Below are positions 1 to 12,441 of a stretch of DNA of 64,000 nt, piece by piece. Origin of the DNA: Calycina herbarum (lineage: Eukaryota > Ascomycota > Leotiomycetes > Helotiales > Pezizellaceae); assembly GCA_001414485.1 (NCBI GenBank), contig LLEY01000094.1:1-64000 (forward strand), written 5' to 3'. The first letter of the stretch is position 1. Every line of letters starts with the position of its first letter. The notes below the pieces were generated by a model. The model ran no database searches, was not told where the DNA came from, and saw only the letters and a list, made by a program, of their open reading frames with translations. The position numbers and the translations under genes were made by a program.

Positions 1-46
1 GGTCATCTCGCTTAGGGGGCCCACTAGCTGTGGCCCCAACTCTTAC

Positions 47-477
47 AAGTTTTCGATTCGGGGATTGAAGTAAGAGGTAGGAAAGGATTTCGCAAACTCC
101 CTTGTACCCTCTAGCTCATCTCCCTTCAACTCATATTCTTCCATCGGCCAATCTGCTGGTGAGAGGGGCACAAGTACCGACCAGTTGTTCCAAAACTTTT
201 GTCGGGCCTCTCGATTGATGTGGGAAGCCGTCAGTGCTGGGAGTGGAGCTTGACTTTCCCTTGGACTGAGCCACATTCCTACACGGGAGTCGTAGAAGAT
301 TTCGACGACGCGAGGAGTTGAGGTTTCCGAGAAGACTAGCTTCCAGATGCAGACTCGGAGCTCGACTGGTAGAGTTGGGAAGGAGGCTATTGCTTTTTGG
401 AGTTGGGATGGAGGGTTGTGCGTTGTGACTTGATAGTTCTGGACTGCTGCCAGCTTGGATGGGGATGGTTGAGACAT
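47..477 (-). CDS. 2EXR domain protein, 5' part (runs off the left edge)
   Basis: The start chosen is the ATG at 477 (MSQPSPSKLA...); an upstream in-frame stretch to 711 is low-complexity and looks like leader. From about residue 32 the protein shows the 2EXR signature: FPTLPVELRVCIWKLVF, then PRVVEIFYD, a PALTASHINREARQKFW block, and YFNPRIEN near the end. These are the usual ordered blocks of 2EXR proteins, a large fungal family of unknown biochemical function. The frame hits a TAA at 43-45, but a good donor (GTAAGA, minus strand, 46-41) lies just before it, so I read an intron in phase 2 with the rest of the gene to the left of the window. 143 complete codons are present. Family assignment is firm; completeness cannot be judged. 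Confidence 0.75.
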
Positions 478-965
478 GGTTTTGCTGAGTAGGTGCTTTT
501 CGTGGGTGTATTGATTGTGTGAGGAAGTTGTGTGATTGATCTTTTGGAAAGGTGAGCTTCTGTTGGTGAACGTACTGATAAGTGATGAAATTACCACGAT
601 GCTTATCAAGGTTGAAATTGCACCTAGATGATTCAATCTTCCATGCCAAAAGAAGGAGGAGTCGTGATGTTGAAGAGTTGATCCTGAATGGTTAACGGGA
701 AGGGGAGCCACCGTTTTTTAGCTTCAGGTCAGGCTGGTTGGGATCCATGACAAGGTTTAGGTGAAGCAACCCACCAGCATCTCAATTTCCTTTTGGTTTG
801 AATATCAACTTCACTGATAATACAACCAAGATTTGCACACCTCACATTCTATGTCTTGAACTTTCCTACTCAAGCAAATGAAATCCATCATTTTTGTCCC
901 TCATCTCGAAATACATCATTATTCTATCCTAACACAAAATAGCTTTATGCCTAGTCACCTCTCGA
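478..965. other. Intergenic spacer left of the transposon block
   Basis: Upstream region of the 2EXR gene. Base composition is ordinary (CA and TG common), in contrast to the RIP-altered DNA that begins near 978. I see no gene here. Confidence 0.6.
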
Positions 966-977
966 TGATTTCCCCTT
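966..977. repeat. Left 12-bp target-site duplication of the LINE
   Basis: TGATTTCCCCTT here is repeated exactly at 16121-16132, on the other side of the 15.1-kb block. Immediately inside it lies an ATTT-type tail, as expected at the 3' end of a minus-strand non-LTR retrotransposon. Confidence 0.8.
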
Positions 978-2851
978 ATTTATTTATTTATTTATTACTA
1001 TTTAACGTTAGGCGGATTCTAGCTCGCGTGGGCTAGGTTCTAAAAGAGTCCTAGTATTGGGCAAATGACGCTAGGGGGGTGCTCTAGGCTATAAGGGGTG
1101 TAAATGAAAGTGCGCTAATTTATAGGAGATAGTTTAAAGAGAAGCCCCACTTCTGGAACAGCTCTTGTTCTTAATTAGTTTAAAAACTAGAGTATAATAA
1201 GAAAATAGTATATAAGATAGAGAATAAAGGATAAGAGAAAGAAGAGATATAGAGTAAAGAAAGAAAGGTCTATCTATCTAGAGGGGTAGATCTTAGTATA
1301 AAACTTTATCTTATAGTAGATTTTATAAAAGAGTTCCTTATAGTATAAGCTAAAGAGAAGTTAAGGATTCCTCTCAGCCTTTGTAAGTAGTTCTAGAGCT
1401 ACTCTATTTACTAGCTAGCAAAAGAGTAGGTGAAATTGAGTTTTTTCTCTACTATACTTATACTCCTCTAAGGTAAGTAGCGTGTCGAGGTGAGAGAATC
1501 GGAGGTGGTATAGTATAAAGTCTCTATAGCTAGAGCGAGCGGCAATTAAGCGAGCTAGGACCTCCCTTAGTAAGTAAAGCGACTGAGGTTTCGAGGTCCA
1601 GTTATTAAGCCTTAGATCCTTATATAGACTAGGAAGTATAGCTTTCTAGAGTTTCTTTGTAAGTTGAACCCCTGTCTCTTTAACCTCTCTCCTAAGCGTA
1701 GCAGTATAGAGTACTAAGAGAGGGGTAAGAGGGGGTAGCCGGGCGCCTTTCCCTATAGCTCTATCTATAATCTTATTCCCTTAGATTCCTATATAGCTAG
1801 GGCACTACCTGGTTTAGATTTTATTAGGGTATAATAGAGCTAACTCGTTAACTCTATTAAAAGTCTCTTATAAGGTGCTATAGGACCAGTAGGTTAGTTA
1901 TAGTATAGCTTCTAGGTTATCGAGACAGATCTAGCACTTCCTAGCTAATAGCTAGAAAGAGGAGGTAAGAGCTAATTCTAGGCCGTATAGAGCGGCTCTA
2001 GTCTCTGCGTCGTAGATTTCAAGTGCCTTGCTAAAGAGGTAGACCTTAGTATTAAGTATAACCCTTCCTTTTATAAGATAAACGCCTCCCCTAGTTCTCT
2101 TGTCGTCTAAGCGAGAGCCGTCGGTAAATACAACTAGGTCCGTAGGCGGAACAGAGGCGAGAAATTCAAGGAATTCAGCTTTATAAGAGTCTTTATTGCC
2201 GCTAGAGCTCGGGCCGGCTACCTCGAGGAGTCGGGCTTATCGGTTAAACCCTCTACTCTATAGGGGGTCTTAAATTAGATCGACTTCTTCTAAAGAGGGG
2301 AGAGGTTTAGAAGAGTAGTAAATAAGTCTAGCCTTTAAGCAAGGGTTATTTATACATCGCTTAAGCGGGTGTGCTAAGTCGAGTCGTCGAGTTCTAGCCT
2401 TAAAAGCTCCGCTTTTTACTATAAGAGCAATTTCAGCAGCTAGGAGGCTAGATTCTATAAGGAGTACCGAGGTAGGAGTGGTTTTATAGACTAGGAGGAT
2501 GATCCTAGCACACTTTGTAACTACTCTATCTAGGAGAGTTAGGTAGCAGCTAATCCGGTTATTTATAGTACCTACTTAGCCTGTTTTTATACAACTAGGG
2601 TACTAGGTCTCGTGCTTAAAATAGGCGATCGAGAGGATATAAGCAGTAACTACTTGTTTCAGCAGATATAAGAGGGATCCTCTTACTATGTTTATTATTC
2701 CTTTAAGAGTATTAGCTATAAGTGTAGTCTTACTAGCTATTCTTTTAACGTAACTGTAAAAGGTAAGACAGAGGTCGAAGAAGATGCTAAGCCACCGGAG
2801 TTCCTATATAGGCTCTATTATCTTTCCTTTAACTATAATAGTAGAGGGGGG

Positions 2852-3170
2852 TGTGATAGCCCGCTATTAAGAATAAGAGTTACTAAGGTTGTATATATAC
2901 TAGATAGGATACGGTTCAGGGTATAGGAATGTTAAGAGTTACGTGGAATATAAGGATTACGTATTCGAGTATTAGAATGTCCGGTTTGAACCTCCGAGTC
3001 TATTGTTATTATCTGAACCCTTTTATATATAGATGCTCTTACTCTTAGTATTAGGAAAGGTTAATTTAATCTTTTCCTTTGTATTTAGAGCCTAGTATCT
3101 AAGTATATTATTCTATAGAACGTACTTCTATATACCTCTTTTATAGTATTATCTATTTTGTACTATTATA
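2852..3170 (+). repeat. 5' LTR of the gypsy element
   Basis: 319 bp, starting TGTGATAGCC and ending in ...CTATTATA, the RIP-altered form of the ...GTTACA seen in the solo LTR. Same length as the copies at 8866 and 9492. Confidence 0.9.
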
Positions 3171-6100
3171 TTAAAAGATTAAATTCTTCTTACTAGGGAC
3201 GGCCTATTATAATATCTTACTAAGCGCGTTAACGTCCTATATTAAATTCGATTCAGTCTAGATTTAGATTAGTATAACGACAACCTTAAATTGCTAGTTT
3301 ATAGATAGCTAGTGATATTAGGGTTTAATATCTATTAGTTAGCTAGTAAAAAGCATATCCTCTAATATATTAAAAAAGTAGAAGATACTAAGGATTCCTA
3401 AGACTTCAAATAACCCTCTTTGTATAGAGATTACTATATAAGGTTCGGAAAGTCGATATTAAGTTACTTAGAAGGCTCTTAAATCTACCTCTAACCCCTC
3501 CTTAACGACATTAAGCATGTTAAACTAAGGAGCGACCCCAGGTCCCTCCTAAGCTCTGCTAGAGAGCGTTAAGTAACCTACTAGAGAAACTAGTAGGCCC
3601 CTCTCCGAATACGTACTAAACTATACTTATATACCTAAACCTAAAAAGTTAAAGAATAATAAAGGCAAGGGCCTAGCCTAAAACCTCAGAGACCTATAAG
3701 ACTTTTCTAATATAGACAAGATACAGGGTATAGTATAAGGATTAGAAGAAGAACTTCGAAATAATAACTATCGGTTTAGATAATTAGAATCTATTATAAA
3801 AGAACTCTAAGAATAAACTAGAGTCTCTTAACCTTCTTAACCTAAAACCGACTATAACTCTCCTTCTATTCTAAGTACTATACTAGACCCCTTTTGCTTA
3901 AGAAGCGAACCTACCTCTAATGCCTTCTCTTAATAGCAGACTACTCTACATAACCCTAAATATAGTCCGAATACTCTCTAATCTACTAAAAGCAAAATTA
4001 CAGAAAAAATTAAACCTTTAGATAACGGTATATTATTAATATACCGATAATAGAAGATATTAGTATATAATAGACTTCTAGTAAATACTAATTATTATAA
4101 TATAAGCCTAACTCGAAAAGCCCTTATTTAGAGAACAACTACTAGAATTGCTAGGAACTACCTTAAGCTCTAATACTAGTCTAAGTCGATTTATATTACT
4201 TTCTACGATTATTAAGATATAATTAAACTTTTAGATTCATATTTCTTAACTAGATACGAGATAGAGGATATACGGAACGCTTTCTAGGCCTTATAGATAG
4301 GTAGAAAAGATTATACTAGAGAAACGTTTACTAACTTTAGAGGTTGCTTTTTAAGTATAGTTATACTTAGAGAGATACTAGAGTTAGAACGATTCTTCTA
4401 TATATAGGAGAAAATTATACTATAGCTATAAAACTCGGCCGCTACACTTAAGAGATATTAGAATTATAACTTTGTCGAAATAGTAGTAGATCTCCTAGCT
4501 CTAGATAAGAAACGACGCTAAAACGCTAAGTTATATATAGCTAATATAACTAAGCTAGTTAGTATAAACACTTTAGTTAAAAAGACTACTTTTTAATCCT
4601 TATCCAGTTTAACACCGAAACCCTTACTACTCGTAAGCGGATCCTTCTCTACTGTTTAGACTACTTTAAGGATATTTAAAACCACCTCTACTAGCGAACG
4701 CTAAAAGACTCCGGACCGAGTCCTAGCTAGTATAACGTACTACTACTATAGTAAGCCTAAGTACTACAAAACCGACTACCCTTAGCTACCTAGTATTAAA
4801 GAAATAGTCTAAGAAGCGGACGAAGATAACCTACAAGTCCTCGTAAGGTACCCCGATTCTGCCCCGAATTAGAGGGAAAACGAGGCAGCCTAGGTAAAGA
4901 CTCCTTCCTAGGCCTATATAAATATAATCTATTAAATCTCAACCTTTCTAGACTTATAAGAGGAAACCAATTCCTTACGAATATAACACTTAGTATATAT
5001 AGATACGGTGTTAAAACTCGAGCCTTAATAGATATAGAAGCGAATAGATTCCTGTTCTTAAATCGACCTCTAGCTCTATAGCTATCCTAATCGTTAGGTA
5101 TACAGATTCGAAAACTACCCTACTCAGTGCCTATTCGTAGATACAATAGTAGTATTAAGAGTAAAGCAACATAGTTTATACGACTATATCTAAACCTAGA
5201 TCAACGTTATATCCGAAACTGCCTCTTTATCGTCCTAGACCTTAGATAATAAGACCTAATTATTAGAAACAAATAGTTAAAACATTTTAATATTCTCCTT
5301 AACCCTACTAGGAATTAACTTATTTAGCTAGCTAAAACTCTACCGACTCCTTACTTTAGAAAGGAAATCTTATTTTCTCTAACTTCTAGCTAGAACCAGA
5401 AGTCTTATTTAAATATATAGTCAGATACGAACCGAAGGGATCACGCCCTCTATTAAGATAAAAAGCAAAGGAATAGTAAGCTCTTAACTAAGTTATTACT
5501 ATTATCTATGATATTAACTCCCGACATCTGCCTCTCCGACTCTGCTCCGAATACCCTCTAACCTACTAGTATAGCTTAGATAGATCAGACCCTACACTCT
5601 TTTATTAGTAAAATAAGTATAAATGCTTTACATTTTAATATAAAGCGACCCGATACTAAGTTCTTTATAACAAGTATCTACGAATTAGATTAGATCATCG
5701 ACGAAAGATTAGCTCTGCTCTTAGATAACGCTAAGACTATAGACCTAATACAGTCCCGACTCCCTTAATATTACTTATTATTCTAGGATATATTCTTAAA
5801 AGCAGTCTTAGATAAACTTCCCTCTTACCGCGTATACGACTACAAAATCACCTTAAACAAACCTCTTCCTATCTCCTACTCCCTACTATATCGACAGTCA
5901 ACCGTAGAGCTATAAGCAACGAAAGAGTACCTTATCGATAATTTAAATAAAGGATTTATTATTAACAGTAATAGTCCTTTCACCTTATTAGTACTCTTCG
6001 TTAAAAAGCCTAATAGTAATAAGCTACAGTTCTATATCGATTATTAGAAGCTAAATACTCTTACCTAAAACGACCTCTACCCGATTCCTTATATTAACGA

Positions 6101-8865
6101 ACTCCTTTCGAGATTAAGGAAAGCTAAGATCTTTACTAAGTTAGATATACGCTAAGCTTTCTATCGTATCCGAATAGACCTCGACTTAGAAGAGATAACT
6201 ACGTTTAGGACTAGGTATAGAATATATAAATATAAGGTCCTTTCTTTTAGACTCTATAATAGACCCGCTACCTACCAACGTTATATAAACAACGTCTTAA
6301 TCGAATATCTAGATAACTTCTATATTACTTACCTAGACAATATATTAATTTATTTAAATAGTATTAAAGAATATAAGAAATAAGTTAGGAAGGTCTTAAA
6401 TCGGCTCTAAGAAGTAGGACTCTAAGTAGATATCAAGAAAAGCGAATTTAGTATTACCTAAGTTAAATATCTCAGTTATATATTAACTATAAAAGAACTC
6501 GAAGTAGACTCTAAGAAAGTAGAACCTCTATATAACTAGGCCTAACCTAGTACTATAATAGGTATAATATCCTACCTAGGCTTTTATAGTTTTTATAGAT
6601 AATTTATTAAGAACTTTAGTAAAATCGTAAAACCTCTAACTACTATAACGCGCTCTTTAGAGCTGTTTTAGTAGACACCCGAATATAAGAAAGCCTTCGA
6701 AGAATTATAGACCTAGCTACTCTTAGTTTAAACTTTATACCACTTCGACTCTAAACTTAATACGAAGCTAGAGACAAACTCTTCTAATAGAGTAATAGTA
6801 GGTATATTCTTCTAATAATATAGTAATCGGTAGTATCTTATAGGTTTTTACTCCTACGTCCTAGTCAGCTACGAAGCGAACTAGGAAATCTACGATAAGA
6901 AACTATTTATAATTATAGAAGCGTTTAGAAAATAGTAACCCGAGCTTATATTATATTAAAACTATATCAACGTCTTCTTAGACTACAGATCCTTAGAATA
7001 CTTTATAATAATAAAGCTACTTACTTCTAAGTAAGTATAATAGATAGAATTCCTCTCCGACTTTAATTTCTAGATCTAATTTATATCTAGAAAGAATAAT
7101 TAAAAGGCAGATATACTAACTAGACAGGAGTAAGACATTAAAACATAAGATTAAGTTAAGTTAGATAGCTACTTACGTACTCTTCTTAAATCTATTAGGC
7201 TTAACCCCTAAATCAACGCTAACCTTGCTTAGACCTTTTAAGTAATATCTCTTTCTATAATTAAGTTAGATGTTATTCCTAGGTCCAGATCGGATCTAAT
7301 TCAAAAGCTAAGGACGGCTAACATATAATCATTCGAGAAGGAACGTAGAGAACTTAAGAATAGTTATACTATCTTATCTAATAATTTACTCCTGTTCAGA
7401 GGACGGCTTTATATCGAAAGAAATACTAAACTCTATATAAATCTAATCTAAGAAGCCTACAACTAAGTATCTAGTACTTACCTAAGTGCCTAAAAGATAT
7501 ACTAGTTATTAGCTCCTGCCTACTACTAGATCAGCATAGGTTCAGACTATAAAGTATACGTAGCTAACTACCGAGCGTGTAGATACTCTTATCCTTAACA
7601 GACTAAATAGTAAGGGTTTCTTCACCTACTACCAGTTCCCGATTACCTAATATAGTATTTATATATAGATTTTAAGTCCTTTTTAAAAGATAAACACAGA
7701 TATAATACTATACTAGTATTTATTAACCGTCTTAGAAAGGATTTAGTATCTATTCTCTACTACTCTACTATCGATACTAGAGGATTAGCCTAGTTTTTTA
7801 TATAATAGATCTATTGTTTTAGTTACTACTCTAAATCGATTACGTTTAATAGAGGACCTTAATTCGTCTTAGCTTTTTAGACGGAATTCTATTATATTAT
7901 CAGTATTAAGCTTAAGCTCTCTATAGCTTACTATAAATAAACAGATAGTTAGATAGAGATTATAAACTAATATATCGATTAGAGGCTAAGGCCTTTTATA
8001 ACCTACTATTAGGATAACTAGAGCGAGTTAATCCCCTTTATAGACAGAGTATAAATAACCCTTCCGTACTTATCTATTAGTATAACCCTATATCGGCTTA
8101 AGTTCGGGCTTGATTCGCGAACCTTATAGGATTGGAATACTCCTAAGACCTCTATTTCTAGGGAACGACTAAATTACGATAAGGCAGTTAAGATAGCTAT
8201 ATATATATACTCTACCTAGAACGTAGCTAAAGACAACATAAGCAAAGCCTAATAGAGAATATAAGATAGTACGAATTAGTACCGAAGAGCTATCGACTAG
8301 GACGTTAGTAATAGAGTTTACTTATCGACTAAGAATCTTAAGATAAATCGACCTAGCTAAAAGCTAGCTGAATAGTAGACTAGACCCTTTGAAATACTAG
8401 AACGTGTAGGACACTCTTATAGACTAAAACTCTTAGAAGGATTATTAATCTATAATGTTTTCGCTATAGACGTACTATCTAAAGATCTAAATACCCCCTT
8501 ACCTAGATAAGAAGCCCCAGAGCCACCCCTAGAAGTCATTTAGGGTATATAAGAATAGGAAGTTTAAGAAATTCTCAACAGTAGACTTTTCAAGAGACAA
8601 CTATAATACCAGGTTAGATAGGTTGGTTACGATATAGACCCTACCTAGTATCCTACCGACAATTTTTAAGGTTTACTACACCTTCTAAGGGACTTCTATA
8701 CCAAATATCTAGACGAACCAGGACCGCCCCGACTCCTCTCTAAATAGATCCAAGTATAGGAGGCAGACAAGAACTAATAACCGAGTTACTACTAAAAACA
8801 AACCCCGATACCACCTCGGCTATAATACGAAGCCTCGAGAACGAGTCTTTTTCAAGAGAGGGGGA

Positions 8866-9184
8866 TGTAATAGCCCGCTATTAAGAATAAGAGTTGCCAA
8901 GGTTATATACGTACCAGATAGGATACGGTTCAGAGTATAGGAATGCTAAGGGTTATATAGAATATAAGGATTACGTATTCGAGTATCAGAATGTCCGGTT
9001 CAGACCTCCGAGTCTATTATTATTATCCGAACCCTTTTGTATATAGATGCTCTTACCCTCAGTATCGGGAAAGGTTAATTTGATCTTTTCCTTCGTATTT
9101 AGAGCCTAGTATCTAAGTATGTTATTCTACGGAACGCACTTCTATATGCCTCTTTTATAGTATTATCTGTTTCGTGCCGGTATA
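8866..9184 (+). repeat. 3' LTR of the gypsy element
   Basis: 319 bp, starting TGTAATAGCC right after the purine tract; followed at 9185-9189 by the GGGGG target duplicate. Less altered than the 5' LTR. Confidence 0.9.
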
Positions 9185-9491
9185 GGGGGCGAGATGCCTC
9201 TCCCTCTTTGTTTCCTTTTATAAGAGAAGTAGATAAGTTCTGATTTTTTAGTATTAAAGGTAATACCCTCATCTATGCTCTACTTAAGTATACTTACTAC
9301 CTGCTTTGCTAGGTCCTTAACATTCCCTGCCTTTAAAGGCTCGAAAGCAAGTAATCTAATATCGTCAGCGTAGCCGAATCTCTATACTACTAGAAGAGAG
9401 CTAACTCCTAATCTAAAGAGGGGCTAGATATAGAATATAAAGAGGATCGGTGAGATAGGCGAGCCTTATAAAAGGCTATACTAGAGCGGGG

Positions 9492-9810
9492 TGTAATAGC
9501 TCGCTACTAAGAATAAGAGTTGCTAAGGTTATATACGTACTAGATAGGATATAGTTTAGAGTATAGGAATGCCAAGGGTTATATAGAATATAAGGATTAC
9601 GTATTCGAGTATCGGAATGTCCGGTTTAGACCTCCAAGTCTATTATTATTATCCGAACCCTTTTATATATAGATGCTCTTACTCTTAGTATCGGGAAAGG
9701 TTAATTTAATCTTTTCCTTCGTATTTAGAGCCTAGTATCTAAGCATGTTATTCTACGGAACGCACTTCTATATGCCTCTTTTATAGTATTATCTGTTTCG
9801 TGCTGTTACA
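9492..9810 (+). mobile_element. Solo LTR of the same gypsy family
   Basis: A third 319-bp copy, beginning TGTAATAGC and ending GCTGTTACA, bounded by an exact 5-bp duplication CGGGG (9487-9491 and 9811-9815). No interior sequence remains: a full element inserted here and was lost by LTR-LTR recombination. It lies in the LINE only about 300 bp from the full-length copy. Confidence 0.9.
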
Positions 9811-9824
9811 CGGGGTAGCGTTAC

Positions 9825-10105
9825 TATAACGGTACGAAACGGATACTACTACAAAAGAGGCATATAGAAGTGCGTTCGATAGAATGACATATCCGAATAC
9901 TAGGCTCTGATACGAAGGAAAAGACCAAATTAGTCTTTCCTTAAGAGAGAGTAAGGGCATCTATATATAAGAGGGCTGGATAATAATAAAAGTCTATACC
10001 GAGCCGGCTCTGACAATTCCGAAACCATCTATGCTGTACTATACTCGGCACGTATTCTTGGCTATTCCGATAGCTCGGCAATTCTATAAATAGCTAGCTA
10101 TTACA
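9825..10105 (-). repeat. 3' LTR of the deleted element
   Basis: 281 bp. On the minus strand it begins TGTAATAGCTAGC and ends with the altered form of CCGTTACA. Confidence 0.85.
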
Positions 10106-12160
10106 TTCCTCTCTCTTAAAAAAGACTCGTCCTCGAGTCTTCGTATTGTCGGTGCGGTATCGGTGGGCGGTGTCTATAGGCGGTAGTATTAGTAGTAGAA
10201 GAATTGTCGTATAGAATACGGTTTATTAAGCGAGGTATTTAGCGAAAGGTAGGATACGAGTCGTAGCCGGCCTTGTTCGTAGATATTGCCTATATCGGGT
10301 GTTTTCTACTAAAAGCAAAGCATTCGCTAAAAGAGTGTATAGTCTAACCTCTCGATTGTTCTATATATTAGAGGGGATTTAGACAGGAGTTAGAGGCGGA
10401 AGAGTCGGAATTTAGAAGTCGATATCGTAGAAGATAGTGATAACTTAGCTAAGAGGTTACTTATTAGTGTACTTCTTCGATTTGTAACTGATTCGTATCC
10501 GATTTAAATTAGACTTCTAGAATCCGGCTAGAAGGTAAAAGAAAGTAAGAACTCCTTACCGAAGTAGGGAGTCGGAGGTAGGGTACTGGCTAGTTAAATG
10601 TTATTACTAATAATTGTCTAATACCTTGTTTTCCTACTAATTCGGGGTACTCTACGAGGACTTGGTTTTATCTTCCTTTTAAACAGTAGAAAAGGATTCG
10701 CGTTCGGGTAGTAGGAGGTTTGGTGTTATACTAGATAAGGATTGAAAGGTAGTCTTTTTAACCGAAGTGGTTGTACTGACTAGCTTAGTCGTATTAGCTA
10801 TGTATAACTTAGCGTTTCGGCGTCTTTCCTTATCTAGGGCTAGAAGATCTGCTACTATTTCGACGAAGTTATGGTTCTAACGTCTCTTAAGTATAGCGGC
10901 TAAGTTTCGTAGCTATAGTATAATCTTTTCCTATATATAGAAGAACTGTTCTAACTCTAGTATCTCTCTAAGTATAGCTATACTCGAAAATCGACCTCTG
11001 AAGTTAGTAAACGTTTCTTTACCTTTAGTGTCATCTATCTATAAAGCCTAGAAGGTGTTCTGTATATCCTTTGTCTTATATCTGGTTAAGAAATATGAAT
11101 CTAAAAGTTTAATTATATCTTAATAATTGTAGAAAGTAATATAAATCGACTTAGACTCGTATCTAGGCTTAAGGTAGTTCCTAGCGTAGCCTGTAGTTGT
11201 TCCTTAGATAAGGGCCTTTTAAGCTAGTATAGTATTGTAATAATCGGCGTTTACTAGGAGTCTATCGCGTACCGATATCTTCTATTATTAGTAGGTAGGT
11301 AAGGTACTGTTATTTAAGGGTTTAATCCTTTCTATAATCTTGCTTTTAGTAGTTTAGAGTAGGAGGGGATTCGGGGTACCTTCTAAGGCTAGGAGGGTGG
11401 TCTGCCGTCGAGGGAAGGTATTAGGAGTAGGATCTCTTAAGTAAAAAGGGTCTTGTGTAGTACTTAGAGGCAAAAGAGGCTCGGGATCGATTCTAGGTGG
11501 ATTTGTAGAGGCTAGTTAGAGTTCGCTTATTATCCTTTCTAACTAGGTAAATCGATTATTATTATCTTAAAGTTTTTCTTCTAAGCCTTGTACTATATCT
11601 TATATCTCGTCTATATTAGAAAAGTCTCGGTTGTCTTTAGGGTTTTAAGTAGGTTGCTTTCCTTTCTAGGACCTTTTGTTTTTAGGTATATAAGTATGGT
11701 TCGTAGACCTTTTAGAGGGGGGTCTACTAGCTTCCCTAGTAGGTTGTTCAACGCTCTTAAGAAGCGGAGCATTAGAATTCGACATGTTATATATTGATTT
11801 AAAAAAGGAGGGGGGTTAAGAGGTAGATTCGGGAGCCTTCCGGGTGACTGTATATCGTTGACTGTCTATATCTTATATAGCAATCCCTATATAGAGAGGG
11901 TTATTAGAAGTCTCGGGAATACTTAGTATATTCTACTTCTATCGACGTAAGAACTGCCTACGATTTTACTAGCTAACTGTTTAGATACTAAACCCCGGTG
12001 TTACTAGCTGTCTAGGTAGTCTCTAATTACCGAGCTATTTAAGGTTATCGATGTACTGATCTGAATCTAGGCTAAATCGAATTTGAAGCAAGTACGCCGG
12101 CGCGCTTAAGTGAGATATTATAACAGGCCGTTCCCGGCGGAGTCGAATTTAGTCTTTTAA

Positions 12161-12441
12161 TATAATAGTATAAAACGGATACTACTATAAAAGAGGTATA
12201 TAGAAGTGCGTTCGATAGAATGATATATCTGAATACTAGGCTCTAATACGAAGGAAAAGACTAAATTAGTCTTTCTTTAAGAGAGAGTAAGGGTATCTAT
12301 ATATAAGAGGGCTGGATAATAATAAAAGTCTATACCGATCCGGCTCTAATAATTCCGAAACCATCTGTGCCGTACTATACTCGGCACGTATTCTTAGCTG
12401 TTCCGATAGCTCGGCAATTCTATAAATAGCTGGCTATCATA
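12161..12441 (-). repeat. 5' LTR of the deleted element
   Basis: 281 bp, paired with 9825-10105. The right end is placed at 12441 because that leaves the exact GTTAC target copy at 12442-12446 and makes both LTRs equal in length. Confidence 0.85.

Larger units (their letters stand above)
2852..9184 (+). mobile_element. Full-length Ty3/gypsy LTR retrotransposon, RIP-inactivated
   Basis: Two 319-bp LTRs (2852-3170 and 8866-9184) bound a 5.7-kb interior, with a 5-bp target duplication GGGGG at 2847-2851 and 9185-9189. A purine-rich tract (AAGAGAGGGGGA) sits right before the 3' LTR. Interior remains in order: gag ending in a zinc knuckle at about 4737-4785 whose cysteines are now mostly tyrosine codons; a protease-like LIDIEANRFL near 5020-5055 (DTG altered); reverse transcriptase with KLDIR.AFYRI near 6145-6170 and YLDN for YLDD at 6330-6341; RNase H and integrase-like sequence to about 8560. 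Nearly every frame is broken by TAA/TAG. It sits inside the LINE, so it inserted later. The LTRs have diverged mainly by transitions, as RIP would produce. Confidence 0.9.
9825..12441 (-). mobile_element. Internally deleted LTR retrotransposon (gag only), related family
   Basis: Minus-strand element with two 281-bp LTRs (9825-10105 and 12161-12441) and target duplication GTTAC (9820-9824, 12442-12446). The interior is only about 2.06 kb. On the minus strand it matches the gag part of the gypsy element at 2852 (for example the region near 11130 corresponds to that near 4200), then goes to a purine tract AAGAGAGAGGAA just before the 3' LTR. Protease, reverse transcriptase and integrase are absent, so it could move only with enzymes made by another copy. 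The LTRs share end motifs with the 319-bp LTR but are shorter and diverged, so it is a sister family or subfamily. Confidence 0.85.

Noticed and set aside
11588..11797. Plus-strand open frame of 69 codons inside the transposon block
   Set aside because: It lies opposite the gag remnant of the deleted element; composition is RIP-shaped and no domain is visible.
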